Source: Photobacterium halotolerans DSM 18316
Lineage (GTDB): Bacteria; Pseudomonadota; Gammaproteobacteria; Enterobacterales; Vibrionaceae
DNA length: 64,000 nt
Direction of reading: 5' to 3'
Assembly: GCF_000425165.1 (NCBI RefSeq)
Contig: NZ_KE384321.1
Span: 316,235 to 380,234 of the forward strand
The position numbers and the translations under genes are program-made. This document shows positions 1 to 10,014 of the stretch, one piece after another. Below the pieces are notes generated by a model, which was not told the origin of the DNA, ran no database searches, and was given only the letters and a program-made list of their open reading frames with translations. How positions within the stretch are numbered: position 1 is the first letter of the stretch; each line of letters begins with the position of its first letter.

Positions 1-72
1 CCTTGTCATTGTTATATATGAACTATCCAACAGCTCCGACCACTATATTCAGTTAACAATGAATTAACAAAG

Positions 73-99
73 AAAAAAGCAGCACAAGGCTGCTTTTTT
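73..99. terminator. Bidirectional intrinsic terminator downstream of ruvC
   Basis: An 11-bp perfect stem (AAAAAAGCAGC / GCTGCTTTTTT) closes a 5-nt loop, with A and T runs on either side, so it can terminate on both strands. It lies about 60 bases past the ruvC stop. It implies that ruvC is not simply co-transcribed with a closely following ruvA. Confidence 0.85.
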
Positions 100-162
100 T
101 GATCCGTCCAACAGAACGCATGCCTGACAGGGATATTGGCAGTGCGACTTAACAGCGCGTGA

Positions 163-684
163 CTATCTGTATCGTCCCCGTTTAGAGCCAGAAGCCTGAC
201 CCGCCATCGCCACCAGGGTTTTGTGGGTATGGGCATGACAGATAGCCACCGCCAAAGCATCGGCCGCATCTGCCTGAGGCTTACCCGGTAATTTCAGCAT
301 ATGGCAGACCATATGTTGAACCTGTACCTTATCGGCACTGCCTTTGCCAACCACCGCCTGTTTAATCAATCTGGCCGCATATTCGCTGACAGGGATATGG
401 GCGTTGACGGCTGCGACAATCGCACTGCCGCGAGCCTGCCCGAGTTTCAGTGCAGAATTGGCATTTTTACCCATGAAGACTTCTTCGATGGCAAAGTCAT
501 CGGGACGAAACTGAGTGATCACCTCGGTGACCCCGGCATAAATCTGATGCAGCCGGCCCGGAATATCATCACAGCTGGTGCGGATACACCCACTGCCCAG
601 ATATTCAAGTTGCCTGCCCACCTGACGGATAACACCGTATCCCGTGATTCTGGAGCCTGGGTCTATCCCTAAAATAATGGCCAT
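163..684 (-). CDS. ruvC: Holliday junction resolvase RuvC
   Basis: This 173-residue endonuclease resolves Holliday junctions made by RecA and branch-migrated by RuvAB, nicking two strands symmetrically. The N-terminal [12 protein letters not shown] carries the first catalytic Asp (D7). [10 protein letters not shown] near residue 66 supplies the catalytic Glu, and the C-terminal [10 protein letters not shown] supplies the two Asp of the RNase H-like metal site. Length matches the E. coli protein. It starts 5 bases after the yebC stop, the usual yebC-ruvC order. A strong terminator follows and no ruvA begins in the remaining 160 bases, so ruvAB must have its own promoter or lie elsewhere. Confidence 0.97.
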   Translation of the reverse strand: MAIILGIDPGSRITGYGVIRQVGRQLEYLGSGCIRTSCDDIPGRLHQIYAGVTEVITQFRPDDFAIEEVFMGKNANSALKLGQARGSAIVAAVNAHIPVSEYAARLIKQAVVGKGSADKVQVQHMVCHMLKLPGKPQADAADALAVAICHAHTHKTLVAMAGQASGSKRGRYR

Positions 685-689
685 TAATA

Positions 690-1433
690 TTACAACTGTT
701 CCGCCACTTCGTCAGAGATATCCCCGTTATGGTATACCTCCTGCACATCATCAAGATCATCCAGCGCATCAATCAGACGCAGCAGTTTTGGTGCAGTGTC
801 CGCGTCCAGCTCGGCCTTGGTTGATGGCACCAGAGTCACTTCCGCGTTCTGGGCTTCGAACCCGGCACTGTCCAGCGCGTCTCTCACCGGGCCAAAATCC
901 GCCGGTGTGGTGTAGACATCGATAGAACCGTCATCATTGGTTTCAACATCATCGGCCCCCCCTTCCAGTGCCGCCTCCATGACGGCGTCTTCATCCAGCC
1001 CAGGCGCGTAGGAAATCACCCCTTTTTTCTCGAACAGGTAATTAACGCTACCGTCTGTGCCCAGATTACCGCCTGCTTTGCTGAACGCATGGCGCACACC
1101 GGATACCGTGCGATTGCGGTTGTCTGTCATGCATTCAACCATCACAGCGGTACCGCCAGGGCCGTATCCTTCGTAAATCACGGTTTCCATGTTGTCGTCA
1201 CCTTCACCGCCGGCACCACGGCTGATGGCACGGTTGATGGTGTCACGCGTCATGTTGTTGGACAGCGCTTTATCAACAGCAGCCCGCAGACGCGGGTTGC
1301 TTTCCGTTTCAGGGCCGCCTTCTTTGGTCGACACCACGATTTCTCGGATTAGCTTGGTGAAAATTTTGCCACGCTTGGCGTCTTGCGCCGCTTTACGGTG
1401 TTTGATGTTGGCCCACTTACTATGACCTGCCAT
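690..1433 (-). CDS. yebC: YebC/PmpR family (TACO1-like) regulatory protein
   Basis: A 247-residue member of the YebC/TACO1 family, opening with the hallmark [18 protein letters not shown]. Family members are described as DNA-binding regulators and, more recently, as factors relieving ribosome stalling; which role applies here cannot be read from sequence. The acidic middle and C-terminal domains ([15 protein letters not shown] near the end) are typical and complete. GGAG lies 8 bases before the ATG. It sits between aspS and ruvC, a common gammaproteobacterial order, so it is likely expressed with translation and repair genes. Confidence 0.96.
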   Translation of the reverse strand: MAGHSKWANIKHRKAAQDAKRGKIFTKLIREIVVSTKEGGPETESNPRLRAAVDKALSNNMTRDTINRAISRGAGGEGDDNMETVIYEGYGPGGTAVMVECMTDNRNRTVSGVRHAFSKAGGNLGTDGSVNYLFEKKGVISYAPGLDEDAVMEAALEGGADDVETNDDGSIDVYTTPADFGPVRDALDSAGFEAQNAEVTLVPSTKAELDADTAPKLLRLIDALDDLDDVQEVYHNGDISDEVAEQL

Positions 1434-1566
1434 AACAATGCTCCGGATTTATAGAGGGTGTTGTCCCAGCTCTGCGTCACTGGGAGGCGCTGATCACTGT
1501 TCAGAACACGGCGAGAGATCGTACATCAGATGGTATGAAGCATACTGCAATGTCTTGAAGAGTGAT

Positions 1567-1590
1567 CGGGCTGGCAGAGCTGCCAGCCCG
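1567..1590. repeat. Perfect inverted repeat between aspS and yebC
   Basis: CGGGCTGGCAG, two bases, then CTGCCAGCCCG: an 11-bp perfect inverted repeat 16 bases past the aspS stop. No T-run follows on either strand, so it is more likely a weak terminator or a hairpin protecting the aspS 3' end than a full intrinsic terminator. Confidence 0.6.
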
Positions 1591-1605
1591 GATAAACCTG
1601 ATTAA

Positions 1606-3393
1606 TCAGGCTTCGGTATTTTGTTCGTCTTTTGCAGCCAGTTTCACCGCAATTGCCAGCTCCTCAAGAGCGGCAGGATTAGCCAGGCTTGGCGCATCTG
1701 TCATCAGACATGCTGCCGCCGTGGTTTTCGGGAAGGCAATCACGTCACGGATATTCTCAGTGCCGCACAGCAGCATTACCAGACGATCCAGACCAAACGC
1801 CAGACCCGCATGCGGCGGCGTACCGAATTTCAGTGCGTCCAGCAGGAAGCCGAATTTCAGTTGCTGCTCTTGCGCGTCAATACCCAGAATGTTGAACACA
1901 GCCGCCTGCATGTCTGCGTTGTGAATACGCACAGAACCCCCGCCCACTTCGTAGCCATTCAGTACCATATCGTAGGCATTGGAGACTGCTGTTGCAGGAT
2001 TGGCCGCCAGCTCTTCCGCGGTCATATTCAGCGGCGAGGTGAACGGGTGGTGCATCGCATGCAGATTACCTTCTTCGTCTTCTTCGAACATCGGGAAGTC
2101 AACCACCCACAGAGGTGCCCATGCCGAATCGTCAGTCAGTTTCAGGTCTTTACCCAGCTTCAGACGCAGAGCGCCCATCGCTTCGTCGACCACATTCTTG
2201 CGATCAGCACCAAAGAGCAGAATATCGCCGGATTCAGCCTGAGTGCGCTCCAGCAGCTGGGCCACTATGTCTTGGTTCAGGAATTTCGCCACAGGTGACT
2301 GCACGCCGTCAAAACCGGCTGCGCGGTCATTGACCTTCATCCATGCCAGGCCTTTTGCACCGTAAATACCGACAAAGCTGGTGTATTCGTCAATTTGCTT
2401 ACGAGACAGCTCAGCACCGCCCGGTACACGCAGAACAGCCACACGGCCTTTAGGATCATTGGCAGGGCCGGCAAAGACTTTGAAGTCGACATCTTTCAGG
2501 ATATCACCAGCGTCTACCAGCTCCAGCGGGTTACGCAGATCAGGCTTGTCCGATCCGTAACGGCGCATCGCTTCTTCGTACTTCATGACAGGGAAAGTAC
2601 CCAGATCCACGTTCAGCAGCTCTTTCCACATCTCGGTGACCATGCGCTCAGTCACGGCACGCACCTGATCGGCGGTCATGAACGAGGTTTCAATATCGAT
2701 CTGGGTAAATTCAGGCTGACGGTCAGCACGCAGATCTTCGTCGCGGAAACATTTGACGATTTGATAGTAACGGTCAAAACCAGACATCATCAGCAGCTGC
2801 TTAAAGAGCTGTGGTGACTGAGGCAATGCGTAGAAACTGCCTTTGTGCACTCGGCTCGGCACCAGATAGTCACGGGCACCTTCCGGTGTTGCTTTGGTCA
2901 GGACAGGTGTTTCAATATCCAGGAAGCCGTTTTCATCCAGGAAACGGCGCACGAAGCTGGATGCTTTCGCACGCAGTTTGATACGGTCGCTCATTTCCGG
3001 ACGACGCAGGTCCAGATAGCGGAATTTCAGGCGCTGCTCTTCGGTGTTCTTCTGGTTGAAGTCCAGCGGCAGCACATCGGAGCGGTTGATGATTTCCAGG
3101 CCTTTGGCAATCACTTCCACTTCACCGGTCGCCATGTCTTTGTTGACCTGGCTGTCCGGACGCTGACGCACTTCACCGGTCAGACGGATACAGAATTCAT
3201 TGCGCAGTTGGTTCGCTACCTCGAAAATATCTTTCATATCCGGGTCAACCACTACCTGAACGATACCTTCACGATCTCGCATATCAATGAAAATAAGACC
3301 GCCTAAATCACGACGGCGGTTTACCCAGCCGCAAAGCTCAACGGTTTGTCCCGCATGGGACTTGTTCAGGTGACCACAATATTGGGTGCGCAT
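1606..3393 (-). CDS. aspS: Aspartate--tRNA ligase
   Basis: A 595-residue class II aminoacyl-tRNA synthetase that charges tRNA-Asp in the cytoplasm. The N-terminal OB-fold anticodon-binding domain ([22 protein letters not shown]) is followed by motif 2 ([18 protein letters not shown]) and motif 3 ([13 protein letters not shown]) near the C terminus. A GAD-type insertion domain lies between motifs 2 and 3, as in other bacterial AspRS. Length agrees with E. coli AspS. The ATG is followed directly by RTQYCGHL, the usual start of the family. It heads the aspS-yebC-ruvC cluster. Confidence 0.98.
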   Translation of the reverse strand: MRTQYCGHLNKSHAGQTVELCGWVNRRRDLGGLIFIDMRDREGIVQVVVDPDMKDIFEVANQLRNEFCIRLTGEVRQRPDSQVNKDMATGEVEVIAKGLEIINRSDVLPLDFNQKNTEEQRLKFRYLDLRRPEMSDRIKLRAKASSFVRRFLDENGFLDIETPVLTKATPEGARDYLVPSRVHKGSFYALPQSPQLFKQLLMMSGFDRYYQIVKCFRDEDLRADRQPEFTQIDIETSFMTADQVRAVTERMVTEMWKELLNVDLGTFPVMKYEEAMRRYGSDKPDLRNPLELVDAGDILKDVDFKVFAGPANDPKGRVAVLRVPGGAELSRKQIDEYTSFVGIYGAKGLAWMKVNDRAAGFDGVQSPVAKFLNQDIVAQLLERTQAESGDILLFGADRKNVVDEAMGALRLKLGKDLKLTDDSAWAPLWVVDFPMFEEDEEGNLHAMHHPFTSPLNMTAEELAANPATAVSNAYDMVLNGYEVGGGSVRIHNADMQAAVFNILGIDAQEQQLKFGFLLDALKFGTPPHAGLAFGLDRLVMLLCGTENIRDVIAFPKTTAAACLMTDAPSLANPAALEELAIAVKLAAKDEQNTEA

Positions 3394-3691
3394 AAGAATT
3401 TCCCGATCTGTTTACTTACAATCCTGTGTGTCCGCCCAAAATGGTATGACAGACACCAACTGTGCCAGTTTCGGCCATCTTCAGTGTCCGGCTGCAGCCC
3501 GACTGACGTCCGAAATAAAAATAACGCGGTATTATAAATGAAAAACACCACTGTAGGAAAAACCTCTGGCGTAAATCAAGCAAAATAGCCTGATTCCAGT
3601 CGCGAATGTTGACCAGATGGCGGGATATTCTCCACAATGTCAGCTAAGCCCCTTATCCAGACGGATAAAAAGTATTCACTAAGGTTTTTCA
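3394..3691. other. Divergent intergenic region between aspS and the DUF72 gene
   Basis: About 300 bases with no supported gene. It must carry the minus-strand promoter of aspS and the plus-strand promoter of the DUF72 gene. Short frames here lack a Shine-Dalgarno and look spurious. The only clear promoter element I see is a TATAAT on the minus strand. Confidence 0.6.
3531..3559 (-). promoter_or_regulatory. Candidate sigma-70 promoter of aspS
   Basis: A perfect minus-strand -10 hexamer TATAAT, with TTCCTA (3 of 6 to TTGACA) 17 bases upstream. It would give a leader of roughly 130 bases before aspS. The -35 is weak, so this rests mainly on the -10. Confidence 0.4.
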
Positions 3692-4567
3692 ATGCCCTTT
3701 TCTTCCCCCCTTAAGATTGGCATGGCAATGTGGTCACATGCGCCCTGGCAACGTAGCCTCTACGGCCGCGGCTGTCCTACCACAGAAAGGTTGAGCCGGT
3801 ACGCAGAAACCTTCTCCACTGTCGAAGGTAATACCACCTTCTATGCCACACCCAGGCCGGCCACAGTACAGAACTGGGCTGATGCCACACCGGACGATTT
3901 TTTATTCACCTTCAAGCTGCCAAAAACCATTACCCATCAATATAAGCTGATGCACTGCCAGGGCCAGTTGGGTGAATTTTTCCATGTCATGGCCCCTGTG
4001 GCGGAAAAAACCGGCATCTGGAAAATTCAACTGCCCGCCAGCTTCGGACCGGCAGAGCTGCCTGCGCTCTCCGCTTTTCTTAAACAGCTGCCGTCAGATC
4101 TGACGGTTGGGGTTGAGGTCCGTCATCCGGCCTTTTTCAGCAAAGGCGCAGAAGAAAAAGCGCTAAACCGGTTGCTTATCGAGCACCAGGCCAACCGTAT
4201 TATCATGGACACTCGCCCGGTTTTTTCGGCCCCCGCCACCAGCGAGGCGGTTATTGATGCCCACCAGAAAAAACCCAGAGTGCCGGTTCACGCCATTGCA
4301 ACCGCCATGCACCCTGTGGTGCGTTTCATTGGTCATCCGGATCTTGATGCCAACGATCCCTTTTTTGCCAACTGGTTACAACGTCTACCCTTATGGCTGA
4401 GTGAAGGCCGCCAGCCTTATCTGTTCATTCATACGCCCGACAACGACTTTGCCCCGGAACTGGCCGTCCGGCTTCATCACCAGCTGGCACAACAACTGGC
4501 TGACACTGCGTGGCACCTGCCCGAGCTGAAATTGCCGCAAGGTGGCGACCAGGTGTCACTGCTCTGA
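3692..4567 (+). CDS. DUF72 family protein (YecE-like)
   Basis: A 291-residue protein of the DUF72 / YecE family, predicted TIM-barrel-like proteins of unknown function. It begins with IGMAMWSHAPWQ, matching the family start IGLPQWSHPKW, and keeps the conserved stretches FSTVEGNTTFYA and FLFTFKLPKTITHQ and the later VEVRHPAFF. An AAGG-containing Shine-Dalgarno lies about 8 bases upstream. It precedes cmoAB; YecE is also encoded near cmoAB in enterics. No enzymatic activity is claimed. Confidence 0.9.
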   Translation: MPFSSPLKIGMAMWSHAPWQRSLYGRGCPTTERLSRYAETFSTVEGNTTFYATPRPATVQNWADATPDDFLFTFKLPKTITHQYKLMHCQGQLGEFFHVMAPVAEKTGIWKIQLPASFGPAELPALSAFLKQLPSDLTVGVEVRHPAFFSKGAEEKALNRLLIEHQANRIIMDTRPVFSAPATSEAVIDAHQKKPRVPVHAIATAMHPVVRFIGHPDLDANDPFFANWLQRLPLWLSEGRQPYLFIHTPDNDFAPELAVRLHHQLAQQLADTAWHLPELKLPQGGDQVSLL

Positions 4568-4596
4568 ACCCTGCCTGACCTGCCCTGTAAATCCAC

Positions 4597-4625
4597 AAGA
4601 CAACTGGCGTTATTTTATCTACAAT
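4597..4625 (+). promoter_or_regulatory. Candidate sigma-70 promoter of cmoAB
   Basis: AAGACA (4 of 6 to the -35 consensus), a 17-base spacer, then TACAAT (5 of 6 to the -10). It lies just after the DUF72 stop and about 110 bases before the cmoA start. Confidence 0.5.
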
Positions 4626-4666
4626 ACGCGCCTTTTCAGCGGGAGAAGGACTCCCCATAGCCATAA

Positions 4667-5464
<798 letters not shown>

Positions 5465-5494
5465 TTAACGAATTTAAGGTAACTTTGACGCTCC

Positions 5495-6469
5495 ATGTTT
5501 AGCTTTTCAGAATTCTATCGCTTATTAGCCAATGACGAGCAACTGCGTCCCTGGCTTAACATTTTGCCGCAGCAATTATCCGACTGGGAAACGGCCCAGC
5601 ACGGCGACATGGCCCGCTGGGTTCGGGCGCTGAAAAAGTTTCCTGCCGATAAGCCGGACTTTATCGACCTGAAAACCCAAGTCAGTGTCATGAATGAAGT
5701 ACCGGTTGCCGATGGCGAGCAAAAACGCCTGGAAAGCTTACTGCGTCTGCTGCATCCCTGGCGCAAAGGCCCGTACCATATCCACGGTATTCACATCGAC
5801 ACCGAATGGCGTTCCGACTGGAAATGGGATCGCGTTCTGCCGCACATCTCTCCGCTCAGGCACCGGAAAGTGCTGGATGTCGGATGCGGCAACGGCTATC
5901 ACATGTGGCGTATGCTGGGTGAAGGGGCCGCACTGACGGTCGGGATCGATCCTTCGAACCTGTTCCTGATCCAGTTCGAGGCAATCCGTCGCCTGATGGG
6001 CCAGGATGAGCGTGCCTACCTGCTACCGCTGGGCATCGAACAACTGCCGGAACTGAAAGCGTTTGATACCGTCTTCAGTATGGGTGTGCTCTATCACCGC
6101 CGCTCGCCGCTTGATCACTTATTGCAACTGAAAAACCAGCTGCGCAAAGGCGGTGAACTGGTGTTAGAAACCTTAGTGATTGAAGGCGATGAAAATGCGG
6201 TGCTGGTGCCGGGTCACCGTTATGCTCAGATGCATAACGTCTACTTTTTCCCCTCCGCCAAAGCCCTGAAAGTCTGGCTGGAGAAAAGCGGCTTTGTCGA
6301 TGTACGGATTGTTGATGAAAGTGTCACCACCACCGATGAGCAACGTTCTACCGACTGGATGACAAATAATTCACTGCCGGAATATCTCGATCCGCAAGAC
6401 CCGTCAAAGACGATAGAAGGCTACCCGGCCCCCCGGCGCGCTGTGCTGGTCGCCGTAAATCCTGACTAA
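5495..6469 (+). CDS. cmoB: tRNA U34 carboxymethyltransferase CmoB
   Basis: CmoB transfers the carboxymethyl group of carboxy-SAM to 5-hydroxyuridine-34 of tRNA. The protein has 324 residues, the family length. An N-terminal extension ([19 protein letters not shown]) precedes a Rossmann-type methyltransferase domain with the nucleotide loop [16 protein letters not shown] near residue 125-140 and the conserved [11 protein letters not shown] Shine-Dalgarno TAAGGT lies about 13 bases before the ATG. It forms an operon with cmoA, and a terminator follows its stop. Confidence 0.97.
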   Translation: MFSFSEFYRLLANDEQLRPWLNILPQQLSDWETAQHGDMARWVRALKKFPADKPDFIDLKTQVSVMNEVPVADGEQKRLESLLRLLHPWRKGPYHIHGIHIDTEWRSDWKWDRVLPHISPLRHRKVLDVGCGNGYHMWRMLGEGAALTVGIDPSNLFLIQFEAIRRLMGQDERAYLLPLGIEQLPELKAFDTVFSMGVLYHRRSPLDHLLQLKNQLRKGGELVLETLVIEGDENAVLVPGHRYAQMHNVYFFPSAKALKVWLEKSGFVDVRIVDESVTTTDEQRSTDWMTNNSLPEYLDPQDPSKTIEGYPAPRRAVLVAVNPD

Positions 6470-6477
6470 GTGTTAAC

Positions 6478-6504
6478 AAAAGGGTGCTACCCGCATCCTT
6501 TTTT
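6478..6504 (+). terminator. Intrinsic terminator after cmoB
   Basis: The stem AAAAGGGTGC / GCATCCTTTT (one G.U pair) has a 5-nt loop and runs into a T tract, directly after the cmoB stop. It separates cmoAB from the lipoprotein gene. Confidence 0.75.
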
Positions 6505-6571
6505 GTACGCTAAACTACGGCCCCCTAAAGAAAAACTAAGAATTACACTATATCCACTTTTGGGAGTGAGC

Positions 6572-7327
6572 ATGCTTGGCCGCAGCGTAACCTTTATTGC
6601 ATTGACATTTATTTCCGGCTGCTCAATGCTGAAAACCGAACCCAGCCCGCAGCGGGAAACGAATACACTGACTGCGATTGAAATGATGGAAACCAATGTT
6701 CATTTTCGTCTTAATCGTATGTCGCAACAAATAAACGAACAAAATGAAAACATTGCTAAGTTAGAAAAAGAGCTATCATCAATGTCAGAAGAACTGAATA
6801 AAGTTGCTTCTGTTTCATCGCCTAAACCTGAAGTCATTGTTGAGAAAAAAATAGTGCCGGTACCACAAAAAACTATTGATATCGATCCTAAAACTGCCCA
6901 TGGCAAAGTTATCCTGGGTGAAGAAGAATGGATATGGCTGGACTCAGTGCAATCCTTTTTTAAAGCACGGGTTGACACGGGTGCGACAACGTCTTCGATC
7001 AACGCACTGGATGTCCAGATCTTTGAACGGGATGGCAAACAGTGGGCCAAATTCAATCTCAGCCACAGCGGAGAAGAGAATCAGCCAGCCGACCAGATCG
7101 TGGAAGCCCCGATTGTCCGCTGGGTGAAAATCCGCCAGTCTTCCGCCGATGATACCGAACGACGCCCGGTGGTTGAGATGTGGCTTAAACTTGGCAAACT
7201 GCATGAGAAAGCACAGTTTACCCTGGCAGACCGAACGCAAATGACATACCCGGTGTTGCTTGGGCGGGAGTTCTTTAAAGACGTCGCACTGGTTGATGTC
7301 GGTAAACAATTTATCCAAGGGCGATAA
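6572..7327 (+). CDS. Retropepsin-like (DUF785 / RimB-type) lipoprotein
   Basis: A 251-residue protein starting at an ATG with a strong GGGAGTGAG Shine-Dalgarno; a longer frame begins 34 codons upstream without one. The N terminus is a lipoprotein signal (lipobox ISGC, lipidated Cys17). A polar, likely coiled-coil segment follows at about residues 37-80. The C-terminal domain, about 108-250, belongs to the putative ATP-dependent zinc protease family (DUF785, PF05618), related in fold to retropepsins: RVDTGATTSSI holds the Asp-Thr-Gly-Ala signature at 135-138, and PVLLGREF closes the domain. The family includes RimB, partner of the glutamate ligase RimK. A terminator, then a membrane transglutaminase-like gene and an ATP-grasp gene, follow. 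Protease activity is inferred only. Confidence 0.85.
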   Translation: MLGRSVTFIALTFISGCSMLKTEPSPQRETNTLTAIEMMETNVHFRLNRMSQQINEQNENIAKLEKELSSMSEELNKVASVSSPKPEVIVEKKIVPVPQKTIDIDPKTAHGKVILGEEEWIWLDSVQSFFKARVDTGATTSSINALDVQIFERDGKQWAKFNLSHSGEENQPADQIVEAPIVRWVKIRQSSADDTERRPVVEMWLKLGKLHEKAQFTLADRTQMTYPVLLGREFFKDVALVDVGKQFIQGR

Positions 7328-7340
7328 CCGTTTTCAGCTT

Positions 7341-7377
7341 GGGGCATGACTGCTTGTCATTGCCCCATTTTCGTTTT
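7341..7377 (+). terminator. Terminator or attenuator between the lipoprotein and 7TM genes
   Basis: GGGGCATGAC / GTCATTGCCCC forms a 10-bp stem with a one-base bulge and a TGCTT loop, followed by ATTTTCGTTTTC. It probably makes the lipoprotein transcript partly separate from the two downstream genes. Confidence 0.7.
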
Positions 7378-7424
7378 CATCGTTTCGTTTGCTTCAACCA
7401 ATAAAGGAAAAATTAGAGGTTGTC

Positions 7425-8930
7425 ATGACGTCAAGAATTCCGTTTTATTTTCTCATCACCTTGCTCGTCATTGCCGGGACAGCGCTCAGTCTCTATCGCC
7501 ATGATATTTACGGTGTGCCTTGGACACCAGGCGAAGAGCGCGCCTTGTGGGAACTGGAAGCCAGAGTGGAGTTTGATGCCATCGGCAAACCGGTTAAAGT
7601 ATCAATGGCCGCACCGGAATCACAGCAGGGCTTCACCCAAATCGACGAAAGTACCTCATCACCTGGCTATGGAGTCGCCCTGATTGATACCGATCAGGGA
7701 CGCCGGGCGGAATGGTCAATTCGTCAGGCATCCGGCAAACAGGTGCTGTATTACAAAACCCAGATGCTTGTCGATCCACTGGCCAGCTTTTCGACGGATA
7801 AACCCAGAGGTAAGCCTGAAGCCCCCAGCCTGGATAGCCCTCAGGAAACGGCAGCCAAAGCCATGCTGGCTCAGGCCAGAACCCTGTCGGCGGACAATCT
7901 GACGCTGACCCGGGAAATTCTGAAACAGCTCAATGACAGAAATAACCAAAATGCCTCCTTGCTGCTCAATGCGTTTCCGCGGGAAAATGTGGTGGTTTTT
8001 CTACTCTCGATGGAAGGAATAAATTCCCGCATCGTTGGTGGCTTGCAGCTCGAAGATGGCCGCCGCCGCCAAAGCATCAGCCCTATGGTGGAAGTCTGGG
8101 GCGGCGAGAAATGGCACTTATTTGACCCGCAGACGGGACAGGAAGGTAAACCTAACGATGTGCTGGTCTGGAATCAGCAAGGTCACTCCCTGCTGGATGT
8201 CATAGGTGGCCGTAACTCCAATATCAGCTTCTCAATTATTTCGCAGGATATTACTCCGCAGCAGGCAACCCGTGAAAAAGTCCAGGCTGAAGATCTGCTG
8301 AACTTCTCAATACACAGTCTGCCTATTGAAGAGCAGGCGATGTTCAAAACGATCATGCTGGTACCGATAGGCGCGTTGATCGTGGTCTTCCTCAGGGTCA
8401 TTGTAGGCCTGAAAACTTCAGGGACTTTCATGCCGGTACTGATTGCAGTGGCTTTTGTGCAGACTCAGCTGATCACCGGTGTGCTGGGTTTTCTGCTGAT
8501 CGTTGGTACAGGTTTAATCATACGCAGTTACTTATCACGGCTGAACTTGCTGCTTGTGGCCCGAATATCCGCCGTTATAGTGACGGTGATACTCATTATT
8601 TCGATCTTCACTGTGGTGGCCTTCAAGATTGGCCTGGTGGAAGGCCTGACTATCACCTTCTTCCCGATGATCATCCTGTCCTGGACGATTGAGCGTATGT
8701 CGATCCTGTGGGAAGAAGAAGGGGCAAAAGAAGTCTTTATTCAGGGTGGCGGCTCGCTGTTAACGGCCATTATAGTGTATCTGGTCATGACCAATGATCT
8801 GGTTCGTCACTTAACCTTTAACTTCATCGGACTGCAACTGATTATCATGGCAATGATCCTGATGCTGGGTAACTACACAGGCTACCGCCTGAGTGAGCTA
8901 AAACGCTTTAAGCCGTTAGCGGAGGATTAA
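7425..8930 (+). CDS. Inactive transglutaminase fused to seven transmembrane helices
   Basis: A 501-residue inner-membrane protein. One N-terminal helix (about 6-24) anchors a soluble, probably periplasmic domain (about 25-305); a block of hydrophobic helices follows at about 308-485. This is the architecture of the inactive-transglutaminase plus 7TM families (PF14400, PF14402). There is no cysteine in the whole protein, so the transglutaminase nucleophile is absent. The strand expected to carry the catalytic His reads SPMVEVWG (219-226), while the FDP Asp (234) remains. The ATG has AGAGG 5 bases upstream; an in-frame TTG 12 codons earlier is less likely. It is translated just ahead of the ATP-grasp gene. 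The domain probably binds a peptide or an acyl substrate, which is inference. Confidence 0.85.
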   Translation: MTSRIPFYFLITLLVIAGTALSLYRHDIYGVPWTPGEERALWELEARVEFDAIGKPVKVSMAAPESQQGFTQIDESTSSPGYGVALIDTDQGRRAEWSIRQASGKQVLYYKTQMLVDPLASFSTDKPRGKPEAPSLDSPQETAAKAMLAQARTLSADNLTLTREILKQLNDRNNQNASLLLNAFPRENVVVFLLSMEGINSRIVGGLQLEDGRRRQSISPMVEVWGGEKWHLFDPQTGQEGKPNDVLVWNQQGHSLLDVIGGRNSNISFSIISQDITPQQATREKVQAEDLLNFSIHSLPIEEQAMFKTIMLVPIGALIVVFLRVIVGLKTSGTFMPVLIAVAFVQTQLITGVLGFLLIVGTGLIIRSYLSRLNLLLVARISAVIVTVILIISIFTVVAFKIGLVEGLTITFFPMIILSWTIERMSILWEEEGAKEVFIQGGGSLLTAIIVYLVMTNDLVRHLTFNFIGLQLIIMAMILMLGNYTGYRLSELKRFKPLAED

Positions 8931-8933
8931 GCC

Positions 8934-9905
8934 ATGTTTTTATCGCGTTATACCACGCCATGGCGTCTGCGCGAACGCGGCATTATGGGCATGAATAAGC
9001 GCAATCACAGCTATATCGGCCGCTACAACGACCGCAGTCTGTATCCGCTTGTCGATGATAAGCTGAAAACCAAGATCATCGCCCAGCGTGCGGGAGCCAC
9101 CGTACCTGAGCTGATCGGCGTGATAAGAAGCCAGGTGCATGTCAAAGAGATTCACGACATGGTGCGAGACTGGCCGGGCTTTGTTATCAAACCGGCCCAG
9201 GGCTCTGGCGGGAAAGGCATTCTTGTCATTATCAAGCATGAAAACGGTTTATACACTAAACCGTCAGGGGCTGTGATTAATAAACAAGATGTTGAAAGAC
9301 ACATCACCAATACCCTGGCCGGACTGTTTTCGCTCGGCGGCAAAAATGATGTTGCCATGGTTGAAAACCTGATCCAGTTTGATAATGTCTTCGACGGGTT
9401 CAGCTTTGAAGGTGTACCGGATATACGCGTCATCGTGTTTAAAGGTTACCCTGTCATGGCCATGATGCGTTGTTCTACCGCTGCCTCTGACGGCAAAGCG
9501 AACCTTCACCAGGGAGCCGTCGGAGTCGGTATTGATATCGCTTCAGGCAAAGCCGTTCGTGCAGTGCAGTTTAACCTGCCGGTCGAACGCCACCCGGACA
9601 CGGAACGCTTACTCAGCGAGCTGTCCGTTCCCAACTGGCCTAAACTGCTGGAACTGGCAGCCAGTGCCTGGGAAATGACCGGACTGGGCTATCTGGGTAC
9701 TGACATGGTGCTGGATAAAATCAAAGGCCCTATGGTACTGGAGCTGAATGCCCGTCCGGGTCTTGCCATTCAGACCGCCAATGGCTGCGGATTGCTGCCG
9801 CGCCTTCATCACATCGAAAGTCTGGGCACACCATCCAAGATGCCAACTCCGGCTGAACGCGTCGCGTATGCCGCCGAGCAGTTTGGTGCTAAACCACAGT
9901 TCTGA
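8934..9905 (+). CDS. RimK-related ATP-grasp ligase (alpha-L-glutamate ligase-like)
   Basis: A 323-residue ATP-grasp enzyme of the alpha-L-glutamate ligase-related family. Visible elements are FVIKPAQGSGGKGI (Lys86 plus the glycine-rich ATP loop 88-95), DIRVIVFKG at 163-171, and the metal-binding end LGTDMVL plus LELNARPGL (Asp257, Glu270, Asn272). It should form an amide or peptide bond using ATP in the cytoplasm; the acceptor is unknown. GGAGG precedes the ATG, and only 3 bases separate it from the 7TM gene, so the two are almost certainly co-translated. A strong terminator closes the unit. Confidence 0.87.
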   Translation: MFLSRYTTPWRLRERGIMGMNKRNHSYIGRYNDRSLYPLVDDKLKTKIIAQRAGATVPELIGVIRSQVHVKEIHDMVRDWPGFVIKPAQGSGGKGILVIIKHENGLYTKPSGAVINKQDVERHITNTLAGLFSLGGKNDVAMVENLIQFDNVFDGFSFEGVPDIRVIVFKGYPVMAMMRCSTAASDGKANLHQGAVGVGIDIASGKAVRAVQFNLPVERHPDTERLLSELSVPNWPKLLELAASAWEMTGLGYLGTDMVLDKIKGPMVLELNARPGLAIQTANGCGLLPRLHHIESLGTPSKMPTPAERVAYAAEQFGAKPQF

Positions 9906-9917
9906 TCATCACAGGCA

Positions 9918-9947
9918 CCCCGGCTTCAGGCCGGGGCTTTCTTCTTC
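9918..9947 (+). terminator. Intrinsic terminator of the ATP-grasp unit
   Basis: The perfect 7-bp GC stem CCCCGGC / GCCGGGG has a TTCAG loop and is followed by CTTTCTTCTT, 12 bases past the stop. Confidence 0.8.
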
Positions 9948-10014
9948 AGGCCAATTAGGCGCATAATAGCTCAGTCATCATATTCATTGATTTCAACTGG
10001 TTATTGGAGAGCCT

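Noticed and set aside
1-60. A possible LexA box on the minus strand for an off-window ruvA
   Set aside because: CTG triplets are present, but no CTG-N10-CAG arrangement fits, and ruvA itself is not visible.
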